DNA of 64,000 bases from Welwitschia mirabilis (lineage: Eukaryota; Gnetophyta; Gnetopsida; Welwitschiales). The notes under the pieces are model-generated. The model ran no database searches, had not been told where the DNA came from, and saw only the letters and a program-made list of their open reading frames with translations. The stretch covers positions 113,469,862-113,533,861 of the forward strand of contig JBOZIK010000001.1 of the NCBI GenBank assembly GCA_051453625.1. The letters run 5' to 3'. The number at the start of each line of letters is the position of its first letter. Positions within the stretch are counted from its first letter, which is position 1. Below, in pieces: positions 25,363 through 36,400 of the stretch. Both the position numbers and the translations under genes were made by a program.

Positions 25363-28300
25363 ATATTTTGCTCCTTGGTCTGCCTCCAACGGATATATTT
25401 CCTCTTAAAAATGGCTATTTTTAACCTTTTTTTAAACATTATTATCTTTAAAGTTTTTCCTCCAACGGTTATATTTGTAATTACTATTTTTTTAATTTTA
25501 AAACATTTTTTTAATATTTGATTTTTTTAATGGAGAGGGGCCGCTTGTGTGTTGACTACATTTTGCCACTTTGCTCACCACCTAGATCATGTCTTCGCCC
25601 TGTGCCTTACTTGTCAAAATGTGCCTGCCTGGGATTGCTTCTCACTTACTTCTGCTCATGCATCAACTAGCCACATTACTTTCACATTTTATGATGCTCA
25701 CTTGAACTTCCTCGTCATTCCCTACATCATCTGTGTGTTAATTGCATGTCAGCCACTTGCCTACTGTTAGCTTGCTACATTGTTATTACTCTATCCACCT
25801 CCAATAGAACTTCCTCTCTGTGTTTGCATCTACATCGTCCTGGCTTGTAGTCCACTGCATAGTTTAGTGCAACCATCTAATCTATAATTTGTGCTTCATC
25901 TCTGGGTTTTTTATCCTGTCTGTTGATGATTGTCTGCCGACATACTCTCTGTCTACTATTTTGCGCTATGTTCCTGCCTATAGCTTCCTTACTCATCGTC
26001 CATATGTTCTCTTATGCCACCTACTTAAGAAATTCTTTGTTGCCACACCTAATCGTGTACCTGTGAGCCATTTTCAACGTGATTGTATTTTTTGCTACTA
26101 CTTTTATCTTGTTATCTTACACTCTTAGCCTGTTACCCACTAGATCGTCATGTTGCTGCTTTTCATTTACCACGTCCTGTTATAATCTACCTTCATTTGT
26201 GCCCAATTTCTCTACCTTTGTGTGGTGTTGTCGATTCATAATACTCCCTTTACTCCTGTCACTGATACTTTATGTAAATTTGAGAGCTTCCTATCTAATG
26301 TGTTATTTTTATACTCTTTTTCTTTCTCTTGAACTGTGTCATGTCTATTCAACTTCATTCATTCCATCATGTAAATCATGGCTATTACTCCCATAATGCT
26401 TCTTTCTATATTCTAATCACTACACTATGTTTCTTCTCACGTTTGCCAGCTAGTTATTGTCACGATCCCTATCGCGTCTTTTGCGCCGTCACCACCACAC
26501 TCTGTGTGAGCCTCCTACCACTAGTTCTTCCCTGTGTGCTATTAGCTTGTTCTTCTTCTTCTCTATACCTACTCTGTGAACTCTATGTGACTATGTTCTA
26601 TGGCCTTTCTAATGCCTTACTTCTCCTTCTCACCTGCTTATGGAAGTGTTTTTACTCCTTTTCATGCATGTTATAATCACCAACATGATATTGGTGTAAT
26701 GGTCAAGATGTTTGTTTATTGAGGGGAAGCTTTGGAGTTCGATTCCCAATAGACGTAAATGAAATTTTTAAGAAATTTGTGCTCTTTAAATTTTTCTGTT
26801 GTGCATACATGTGGTTTTGTATGACCTATTTCTAATTGCTCTGCACATGTAGGATTGCTAGCTAGTTGCTAGTTTTTATCTTAATTACTCACACATATAT
26901 TTAGTTGAGCTATTACTCAGCAATTAGCTCAGTCTTGTGCACATAGGTAGTTTTTATTTTTAGCTATTTTGAGCTATTTTTGGGCATTTTCTCTTATTTT
27001 CTTAAGTTTTTGGGCATTTTTCACACTTATAAGCCCCCAATTCAATTTTCAAGCATTTTTTCATGTTTTCTAAAGGTTTTTGGGCATTTTCATACTCATT
27101 ATGAGCCTTTAACCTTGTTTTTTTCCTCATCGAGTCAAACTTGTGATGTGGAGTAAGATCCACTTGAGTTGATTTTTTTTCTTTTCCTTAGATTTTTTTG
27201 TGATTTTGATTGATTAAGCTAAGACTAGGATGTTGAATAGGATCCACTTAGCTTAACTATCCCAAGTCAGATAGTGTATTTGTGTGTGTGATTTTTCTGG
27301 TGTTTTTTTTTTCTTTTTCTTACATTTGAAATTTAATTTTTTTATTAAGGATTAAATTAGAAATTATCTCTTATTCCTAAACACATCATGTTTTTTTCCC
27401 CACTATCAACAAGTCTTAGTTGGTGGCAGGCACAGGGAGCCTTATATAGATAGAGATCTGTGTCAAACTTTGTTGTCCTTTGAGCTTGTTGTGTAGTCTT
27501 TAACTACCTTAACTATGAAGTTCAAATCATACAAAGAGTTGTGTTGCTCTTAAGTAGAATCATCTTGAGCTTCTTGATGTCCAAATTCCCACATATGCCT
27601 TGGTAATCAAGGGTATATGGGGTAAAGGCCAGAGGCACAGTGGTAGGGTCTACTTGGATTTCATTATTAAGTTGATAGAAAGTCATAATTATAATCAATT
27701 GTCAAATTTACTGAGTCTAAGGTATAAGTAAATTGTCGACGTTACATGGTACTCTCTCTTGAGTGGGGTATATAGTTGAGGTACCCGAAACTAGCCGATG
27801 ACTTAGATGCCCCACCGAGGAAATTCACATTTTGTTCTTTTACTCTTGTAAGAGGCAAGGGTACTACCCTTGGAGAGGACATGATCACTACCCAAATTCA
27901 GGAGCAAAATTTAAAATTGACAAATTTGCATTTTCATTACCTAATAATCAAATTAGTCCCTTTGTATTAAAATTTGACTCATTCACATTAAGAACTTTTT
28001 AAGAAAATACCTTCGTTTGTTCTCATGTGCCTAGGCTTTTTTTTAGTTTGGGGGGGTTGTCTTGGTTATCACACATTATGATTTGAATAAATCAATTAGA
28101 TTTTTGGGATTGATTCCTTTTCATTATAACTATACCTCTTGCTGTAACTTCTTTTTCTTTTTTATCATTTCAGTATGACTTGAATAAATCACTTGAACTC
28201 ATGAATGAGAGTAAGATTCCTTTTCTTGTAATTATACCATTGTCTTCATTTTTTCCTAGTCTTCCTTTTTTTGGATTTTAGCGATTTTTCTTTATGTGTC

Positions 28301-28420
28301 AATTAGATCATTTTTTAGTAGTGGATCTGAGCAAGATCCCTTTAGAATTCAACTTTACGTCATGACTTGTAAAACCTTCTCTCTCTCTTCTTATCATTTA
28401 TCATGACTACTACATCAAAA
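25363..28420 (+). other. Copia leader region, about 3 kb, no supported gene
   Basis: A pyrimidine-rich, relatively GC-rich and CG-containing island occupies about 25535-26680 (for example tatcgcgtcttttgcgccg near 26470). The four overlapping plus-strand open frames there reflect composition and show no family signal. A tRNA-like head follows at 26684. Three copies of tttttgggcatttt lie at 26977, 27007 and 27077. The 64-codon frame at 27776-27970 is unrecognised. A G-run (agtttgggggggttg) at about 28047 resembles a polypurine tract but has no partner structure. Confidence 0.45.
26684..26757 (+). repeat. tRNA-derived sequence, probable SINE head
   Basis: An A-box-like TtGGTGTAATGG at 26691-26702 (T8 and G18-G19 of a tRNA) is followed at correct tRNA spacing by a B-box gTTCGATTCC at 26737-26746. 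The flanking 7-mers do not pair as an acceptor stem and no good anticodon arm is evident, so this is a tRNA relic or the pol III promoter of a tRNA-derived SINE, not a working tRNA gene. No poly-A tail or target duplication was identified. Confidence 0.6.
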
Positions 28421-28429
28421 GGATGATCT

Positions 28430-29310
28430 AAATTTTGTCAGATAGCTTTATGTCTATGTTGAGTATTGGAATAATGGCCAACCTTAGGGTGAACTTACAT
28501 GATAACCAGTGTTAAGAGGACTAGAATAAAGACTTCATATCTATAATGCATATTTATGACTTGATTGAGATTTTTTCGAACAAGCACATGATCCTATTTA
28601 GAATCAAGATGAAGAAGATGCATGAAAAGCCATTAATCGCAACCTCATAGAGATAACATTAAACTTAATGGCCACTTTACATAAAAAATTGGTTGATAGA
28701 GGCAAGTCTAGTTGTACCAACTATTATACTTTGCGAGATACATTTTATGCAAAGAATGATCTAGAACTAATCAACCTCATCAGAAGCATGAACAATCTTC
28801 ACTATGAGAGAGGAAAAATCTTCATCTCATAACTCAAATGATATATATTAAGGCAAAGGTTGCTGAGATAGACCCAATAAGTAAAGTTTGCATTTATTAC
28901 ATCAACTTGGTTCATTGCTACTTAGAGGATTTATCTCTTTCTAGTACATTGTATCTCTCCATGGAAGTAAGTAGTTACCTAATATGAACTTTGATACACT
29001 CAGTAAGAATCTTATTATTATATAAGCAAAATTTTACTTCACAAGCTTCTCATCCTCTGATGTGGCATTCAAAGTTTCTCATTCTCAAAGACCCCCTCAT
29101 CAACATAATCAATCTTCCAGCAACTCTCATCTGCCAAAGCCATCACATTATGAAAAGTGTAAGGCTCCACAGAAATAGCCAAGTAAGAAGCCTAATTAGA
29201 CTTAGTGTAAAAAGAAGTAAGTTTATCATACTACTACTCCAATGAAAAACAAATATCACTACTTATGATGTGGAAGACAAGGTCATATTGTGGACTTATG
29301 TTAGATACCT
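28430..29310 (+). pseudogene. gag: Copia Gag pseudogene
   Basis: Translation near 28650-28850 shows KKLVDRGKSS, LRDTFYAKNDLELINLIRSM and NLHYERGKIFIS, the UBN2-type Gag pattern. A zinc knuckle near 29260-29300 reads HYL-stop-CGRQGHIVDLC, with the first Cys changed to Tyr and an expected Trp now a stop. Frameshifts and stops throughout. Confidence 0.65.
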
Positions 29311-29399
29311 TGGAACAAGATAAAATCTACACCTAAGGCCAATGCAGTTACTGAAGAATCTGAATCCCTTAATGATGAAAATTTTGAATGAAATGCAAT

Positions 29400-32300
29400 T
29401 TTTGATAACTCTAAATTTGTGGATGTGTGAGGATTTTTGACATAAGTGTTACTCATCGTATGACTTATTGGTATGATTATGTTGATGACTTCATTAAAGC
29501 ACTAAGTTAGGTTTATTTTCTAGATAAAACTCTAGTTCCAGTGGAAGGATATGATTTAGTTATGTTTATCTTGACATCGCTCTTTTCATAAACTCTTTCT
29601 AATGTTTTGTATGTGCCTTCTTTGATGTCACATCTTCTATCACTTTCCACTGGTGCAAGAAGATCATTTAATTTCTATGATGAAGCACTCAGTGAATATT
29701 TATGATCACAATCAATAACTAGTTATGCAAGGCTATATGAATGAAAAACTTATTCATCTTTAAGGTTATGTCAAAATGCAAGATATTGCTTTTATAGTTT
29801 TTCAAGATGAGATCTCTCCCTCGCTACTGTAGCATGCTTGACTAGGACATCCTACTACTCGCACCATGAATGTAATGCATTAGAATGGTCATTAAAATTT
29901 TTCATCCATTTCATGGAATTTTCCTTAGTATGAAGAATGTATAATGGACAAAGCAACTAGACAATGGTTTGCACCAAGAAGTGGCATGCCAATTGAAAGG
30001 TTTTACTTATTCATAGTGATCTATGTGGATCTATTTTAGTTTCCACTCTCCATGGTTTTTGTTATTTCATCTTCTTTATTGATGAATATCCCAAGTGACT
30101 TAGATGTATTTCATCAAGTTTAAATCTCAAACTTGTGACATTCTTAAGAAGTTTAAATTCAAAGTGAAAAAGCAAGCCAGTTGTTGGATTAAGAGTTTGC
30201 ACTCTTATAATGATGTAAGCATACATCTACCAAGTTTAAGGAATTTCTCGCTTCTAAAGGAATTTGTCATTTGAAGACTTTCCCTTGGACACTTTAACAA
30301 AATGACATTACTAAGTGATTTAATTATACAATCATGGATATGATTCATTCCATGATGTATTTCAATGGATGTAAGACCTATCTTTAGGGTAAAGCAATAA
30401 ATACTACTATGCATCTTAATAATCGCATTAATCAATATACTAAAAAATGAGTATCTCCAACTAAGAAGTGGTATGAGTACAAGCCTAAGTTGTACCACTT
30501 TCATGTTTTTGGTTGCAAGTGCTACGTTCATATCCCACGTGAATATCATGATAAATTTGAAGCACATGCTCATATCAGCATCTTTGTGGGATATCCAACT
30601 AATGAAAAGGGTTATCAAGTTTTAACTCCTAGAGTATCATAAGATCATTGTTTCTCATGACGTCATCCTTTCAAAAACTTTAAATAATGATTCTCAATTT
30701 GATCTTTTCAAGCTTCATCCTTCCTCTAACCCAATAACCATCTTGAATGATTAGTATCATACAGTTGAGAGGGGAGATGTAGTCACCAGTCCTACTTTAG
30801 TTATTTCTATTGATACAGCTTATTTTCAACCTATAGGAATTGAGTAATTTGGTTCTTTAAGCATGCTTCATTATGGTTCTAGTAGCAATTTAATGGATTT
30901 TCTGATTTAAGAAGCTGAGACTACCTATATATAACATCGAAATACTTTGTTACATTCTACTCTCCAAGATGTTTGTAATGATGAAAAGGGTAAAACTAGA
31001 ACTAGACATGGCTCACATACATCTCATTATGATAATGATGATGAGATCCGCCTAACTTTTGATGATGAACCAACCTCATTTAAAAATGCTATTCAACATG
31101 GTCATTGGATAAAACCCATGTAATAAGTCTTGTTGAAAATGGCACTTGGGAGTTGGTAGACCTTCTATTAGAAGACATAGCATTATCTAATAAAAGGGTT
31201 TTCCATAAAAAATATAATGTAGATAACATTGTTGAGTGACATAAAGCTTGGCAGATTGCNNNNNNNNNNNNNNNNNNNNNNNNNNNNNNNNNNNNNNNNN
31301 NNNNNNNNNNNNNNNNNNNNNNNNNNNNNNNNNNNNNNNNNNNNNNNNNNNNNNNNNNNNNNNNNNNNNNNNNNTAGCAATTACATATAAAGACTGTCTT
31401 TCTTAATGGAAATTTAAAAGAAATAAATCTACATGATGCAACCAAAGGGTTTTGAAGAAAAAGGTAAAGAACACAGGGTGTGTAGATTAATTAAATCTTC
31501 GTATAGGCTAAAACAAGTACTAAGAGCTTGGTACACTAAGCTTTCAAATTATTTAAGTTTCATTGGATTCAAATTATGTGATTATCAAGATATGAATACC
31601 ACATTATTCATAAAATCTGATGGAAAAAAATCTACATACATAATGGTATATGTAGATGATATGCTGATAACCAAAAGTAAATGTAAAACAAACAAAAATT
31701 TCATGGAGTAAATAATTTAAGATTTTTGGCATTTTATTACCTATATTCTACTTAAATGTAAAAATTATTTAGCAAAAGGATGGAAACTTCTTCATACAAA
31801 AGATGTACATTGGAGACTTTATTTAGAATTTTGAACTAGAAGATACAAAAGAAGTTGTAACAGCTTAGAGAAAAATGCCAAATATCTACTAATAAAGATT
31901 TAAAGTCGAGAATGAAATAGAATATAGAAGTATAGTAGGAAGTTCGATTTATGTAATTAGCACTAGACCAGACATATCATATGTTATTGGTGTGTTATCA
32001 AAATATCTTCATGAACCTAAAGTCACTCATCTGAATGTTGTAAAGAGATTACTAAGATACCAAAAGAAGACATAAGATTTAGGTATCACCTATAAAAAAA
32101 CTTAATTCCTCATCAACTATACTCTGACTCAGATTTCGCTGGAGGAACTCATACCTAATTATCAACATCAAGGTATATCATATTCTCGTGAACATCACCT
32201 CTGTCTTAGCGGTCAAAGTGTTAGAAACCTATAGTATAATCTTCTACTAAAGCCAAACATATAGCTACTTCTAAAGTAAGTAGAGAAATCAAATGGCTAA

Positions 32301-32540
32301 GAAAATTATTAGAAGTAATGAACCTAAAATAGACTAAGGCAATGGAGTTGTTCATTACTAACCAATTCACAATTTGCATAGTGAAAGATCCAACGTACAT
32401 GATAGTATAAAACATTTTTATGTTGGGATCAACAAAATTATGGAACTCATATAGAATGAGATTATTATACTAGTATGTTATCCAACCTTAGAATAAACTA
32501 TCGATATCCTTACAAATTCTCTCGGTTGAGGGAAGTTCCA
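29400..32540 (+). pseudogene. pol: Copia Pol pseudogene (PR, IN, RT, RNase H)
   Basis: Protease: RIFDISVTHRMT near 29430-29465, where the family has D-[ST]-G-A-[ST]-H-H-M. Integrase: MDKATRQWFAPRSGMPIERF near 29945, then KFKEFLASKGICHLKTFPWT near 30230. RT: NGTWELVDLL near 31140 and a stop where Arg is expected before HKAW, then a 115-N gap, then QLHIKTVFLNGN near 31377 and KGFEEKGKEHRVCRLIKSSY with LRAWY. The catalytic YVDDM at about 31650-31665 is intact (open frame 31433-31711). RNase H: YRSIVGSSIYVISTRPDISY near 31925, EAEYIA-like remnants near 32250, ending LTNSLG near 32515. Inactive. Confidence 0.8.
31260..31374. other. Sized gap (115 N) inside Copia RT
   Basis: It removes roughly 38 codons between HKAWQIA and QLHIKTVFLNG, which is about the distance expected between these RT blocks, so the length is probably a real estimate. 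Confidence 0.85.
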
Positions 32541-32569
32541 ATACTTTCAATCCAAGATTGGATTGACGA

Positions 32570-33038
32570 TGAGTTGAGTCAAGCTCATTTCTTTTTTTAC
32601 ATCATGAGCTTCATTTGACCTATGAGTCTTTAATTTAAATCACACATAATCCTAGTAGTACAGGATGTATAGTACAATTATGACCTAGTACTATAGGATG
32701 TGTAGTATAGGTTTTTGGCCTAGCATTATGGAATGTGTAATTCATGTAATAAGATCATCTACTACATGATGTATAATAGTAAATTAGCTACTTCTTTAAT
32801 AAAGTAGTTTCCTCACATAGCAACTCCTTTCTGGAGGTTTTATTATAGGCTGCATTCCCAAGGTTTTTCCCCAGGCACTTCGGTTTTTCCTTCGAGGAGT
32901 CCTAGGGATATGTGAAAACCCTAGTGGTTTTCTTGCCTTTATAAAGGAAGCTCTTCATGTAATAAGGAGATAAGGAGAAATAAAATTCAGTTTTTGAGAA
33001 ATCTTTTGTCTTGATCTTGGTACTCTTGTTGGTTAGCA
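32570..33038 (+). repeat. Copia 3' LTR
   Basis: It begins somewhere after the end of pol (about 32570; the exact TG is uncertain) and ends ggttagca at 33038. Its last 132 bases match the 5' LTR. A TATA-like ctttataaagg lies at about 32938. It is followed directly by the TTTAC duplication and LINE-B sequence. Confidence 0.7.
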
Positions 33039-33043
33039 TTTAC
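33039..33043. other. Target site duplication, right (TTTAC)
   Basis: Identical to 25175-25179. Confidence 0.75.
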
Positions 33044-35640
33044 TTCAATTTCTACCTATGTCAAAATGTGAAATACTCATAAGACCAATTAAATTAGTAA
33101 TTAATAAATCAAATGCTTGAATGTATTTGAGAACCTATAAAATTAAAAACATTTGAGTTTGAAAACTTTTAGTCTATATAAACTACAAGATCTAAATTTT
33201 GTATGTATCCTAGTATTTATTTGCCTATACAATTTAAGACTTATCTTAAGAAGATCTATCCTAGTTAATACTCCTTTTGAAATTTAGGAATCCCAAAATA
33301 TCCTAGTTGATAACTTGGACCTATTTAAAATTAATTATGGTATTAAAATCTCCACATATGAGGATTTTTCTTACCTAAGAGAAGTTAACAGTATTTGTAC
33401 TTAGGTGCTGAAATGAATAGTATCACAAAAGTTCTTCTTTACTGCATTCAATAGCTTCCTTAGGAGAAAAATAATAGAAATCTAGATAAAGCAACTTTCT
33501 TTATTTGATTTTCAACCAAACATACTAGTTATTCTCATCTAAATTTTCACTTTGAATTTGTTTAGCCAAGTTTTATAAATTAAAACAACCAAAACTTCAA
33601 ATGGTTAAACTTGTCTTTCATTTCTTTTATTAAGAATAGAAGCAATATTAAAACTATGAACTAATGAGCATGAAGGTTATTTATCCTTTCATGTGTCTAC
33701 AACGTTAAAAATATTAAGCATGTTGAAGAAAGAGATAACACAATGGCAAAGAACTCTATTTGTCACAAAGCCAGTAATATTTAAAACCCATAATTGTGGG
33801 GGCCAAGAACCCTATTTTATTTGATCTTATCTTGGACTTTGAGTTGAAATATTACTTTACTTTTCTAGCATTTTATAGAATTTTTTTTACCATTAGTAAG
33901 AATGAAAATATATTGAAATAATAAAATGGGAAGGTTGGTGGTAGGATTTATTTAAATTTTTTCCTATTTCAAAATGTAAAATACTCAGAAGAATAAGTAG
34001 ATTAGTTACTAAGAAATCAATGGCTTGAACATCCTTGACAGAGTGAAAGTAAATACATTAGAGTTTGAAATTTTTTTTAGTCTATTTGAAGCTAGGAGAT
34101 CTAATTTTTGTCTTCATTCTGGTACTTGTTTCCTTCTACAATTTAAGTCTTTATATTGAGAAGATATATTCATTCGATATTCCTTTTGCACTCTAAGAAT
34201 CCTCAAGATTCATAATTAACAATTTGAACTTGCTCAAAACTAATTCTAACATTAAAGTCTCCACATTTAAAGATTTCTTTCTTAGCTAAGAACAATTGGT
34301 AGTATCTATACTTAGGTATTGAAAGGAATATTCTTACAAAAGTCCTTCTCTATTACATATAGTAACTTCTCTAAGATAAAAATAATAGCAAGTTAAATAC
34401 AAAGCAACTTCCTTTGCATGATTTTCAAACAAACATATTAATTATTTTCATCTAACTTTTTACTTTGAATATGTCTATCCAAGTTTATTTGAATCAAAGC
34501 AATCAAAACTCCTAATGATTGCCTCGCTTTCATTTCTTTTATTAGGAAAAGGAGTAATACTAAAACTACAAACTAATAAATATAAAAGTTCTTCATCCTT
34601 CCATGTATTTGCCATGTCAAAAATATCAAACCTATCAAAGAAAGAAATGCTACCAAACTAAGAACTTTATTTGGTACAAAGACATTAATATTTAAAATCC
34701 ATAGTGCAAAGGTCATGGATCCTATTTTGTTTGATCTTTTTTATACTTCAAATTGAACTTATTGCTTTATTTTTTCTATCATTCTATATAAAAAAATTTC
34801 TTTTTTCACTATTACTAAGAATGAAAATATATTGAAATAATAAAACGAAGAGGCTGGTAGTAAGATTTTCTTAAATTTTTACCTATCTAAAACTGTAAAA
34901 TACTCAAAAGAATAACTAAATTAGTGATTAAGAAGTCAAGTACTTGAACATAGTTGAGGACCTATAAAAGTAGGCACATTGAAGATTAAACATTTTTTAA
35001 CCTATTTAAAACTAGAGTATCTAATTTTTATCTTTGTTTTAGTAATTATTTTCTTCTACAAGTTAAGACTTTATCTTGAGAAGATCTATATGATTCAATA
35101 TTTGTTTTGTAATCTAAAAATCCTCAAGAGTTCTAGTTAATAATTTGGGCATATTTAAAACTAATTGTAGCATTGAAATCTCCACATGTGAATATTTTTC
35201 TTAGCTGAGGAAAATTAGCAATATTTATACTTAAGTACTAAAATGAATAGTCTCACAGAAGTCTTTCTTTATTGTATATAGTAGCTTCTTTAAAAGAAAA
35301 ATAATAGAAAGCTAAATACAAAGCAACTTTCCTTTACATGATTTTCAATTAAGCATATCAATTCAATTTGAATTTATTTACCCAAGCTATTATGAATTTA
35401 AACAATCAAAACTCCAAACAGTTTACCAATATTAAAACTATGAACTAACAAACATAAATGTTCTTCATCCTCACATGTCTCTCCAATGCCAAAAATATCA
35501 AACCTATCGGAGAAAGAAATGCTACAAAGGACTATGAATTTTATTTGCTATAGAAACATCAATATTCAAAAATTCGTAGTGCAAAGGCCAAGGACCCAAT
35601 GTTGTTTGATATTTACTAACTGCATATATTTTGCATCCAA
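33044..35640 (-). repeat. LINE-B endonuclease array, three tandem units
   Basis: Three head-to-tail units with a period of about 910 bases. The word tactca(t/g/a)aaga recurs at about 33071, 33981 and 34900, and ctccacat at 33350, 34259 and 35180. Minus-strand translation at the latter gives ILICGDFNTIINFK, IFKCGDFNVRISFEQVQ and IFTCGDFNATISFKYAQ, the APE endonuclease GDFN motif in each unit. LINE-B at 43.99 kb has the equivalent ILCGDFNAKIGKE. With unit 1 at 24.4 kb there are four endonuclease copies. All carry stops. Confidence 0.75.
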
Positions 35641-36400
35641 ATAAGCAAAATTTCCTCCTTATTTGGCTTGTTTTACATTTTTCCACTCTTCTGTCTTCTT
35701 TAGAAGCTCCTTTAGTGTAAACTCTTCATCTAGACCTTGTCTCCTTTAAAGTAGCTTTGTTCGTTCAAAAATATTTTTGTTGCTTGTGCATCTTTGAATT
35801 AAATGATTATATGATAATATTTATTCCATTGTGACATGTCCTGTATGCCTTTAAAATAGGTTGCTTTTTAATCTACTTTTTTTCTTCTACTAATTGTGAA
35901 ATTTCTTCATTTAAATTTTCATTGTCTCTTTCAAGAATCCTAATGAAAATAAGTTTTAGATCATTTGTTTGCTTTACTTCCTATTCCCTTGGAGCTTCAT
36001 AAATAGTAGCATGAACATCTAGAACATTGTTTTTAGAAAGTCTATTCTTATTCTACAAATCTTAAATCTTATGTTTTGATTTAATTTTTGTATTTAGCTT
36101 TATTATTTTTTATAAAAACCTCTTTTTAATCCTCAATGTGATTTTCCAAAAAATTCATTTCCATAATGAAACCCTCTAGCATGATTTCAAGATGTTTGAT
36201 TTTTGTTACCATCATCTCCATCTAATGTTTGGAATGATGGATATTCCCATGTTTATTGTTTGTGTTTTTTGGTTTGCCCTAATAAATCAAATTATTCTTT
36301 TTCCTCCCTAGGCATTCAGTGAATATGTGAAATGAGAAACTAACTAAACCCATAAAGTTGGAAATTTATAAAACCACATGTTTGTGAAACTATGAATCAT
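35641..36400 (-). pseudogene. Lysine/glutamate-rich coiled-coil-like relic
   Basis: Minus-strand translation yields short open pieces such as IFIRILERDNENLNEEISQL and KLNTKIKSKHKI, which look like a coiled coil. It sits immediately 5' (in minus orientation) of the endonuclease array and may be ORF1 of LINE-B or part of another retroelement Gag. No catalytic motif is visible. Family assignment is not secure. Confidence 0.3.

Larger units (their letters stand above)
25180..33038 (+). mobile_element. Ty1/Copia retrotransposon nested in LINE-B array
   Basis: 5' LTR 25180-25347 (shortened), PBS 25350-25362, a 3-kb leader, gag near 28430-29310, protease-integrase-RT-RNase H to about 32540, 3' LTR ending at 33038, all in plus orientation. 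Integrase before RT defines Copia. It splits one LINE-B array unit, and the pentamer TTTAC is present on both sides, so the insertion post-dates the array. Coding parts have many stops although the RT keeps an intact YVDDM. Confidence 0.8.

Noticed and set aside
25549-26676. Four overlapping plus-strand frames as a gene cluster
   Set aside because: They overlap, lack any family motif and are explained by pyrimidine-rich composition that contains few stop-codon triplets.
26684-26757. Functional tRNA gene
   Set aside because: A and B boxes fit, but the acceptor stem does not pair and no anticodon arm is convincing. Kept only as a tRNA-derived repeat.
28040-28062. PPT and start of another LTR (agtttgggggggttgtc)
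   Set aside because: No second LTR, PBS or flanking duplication was found; noted only as a G-run.
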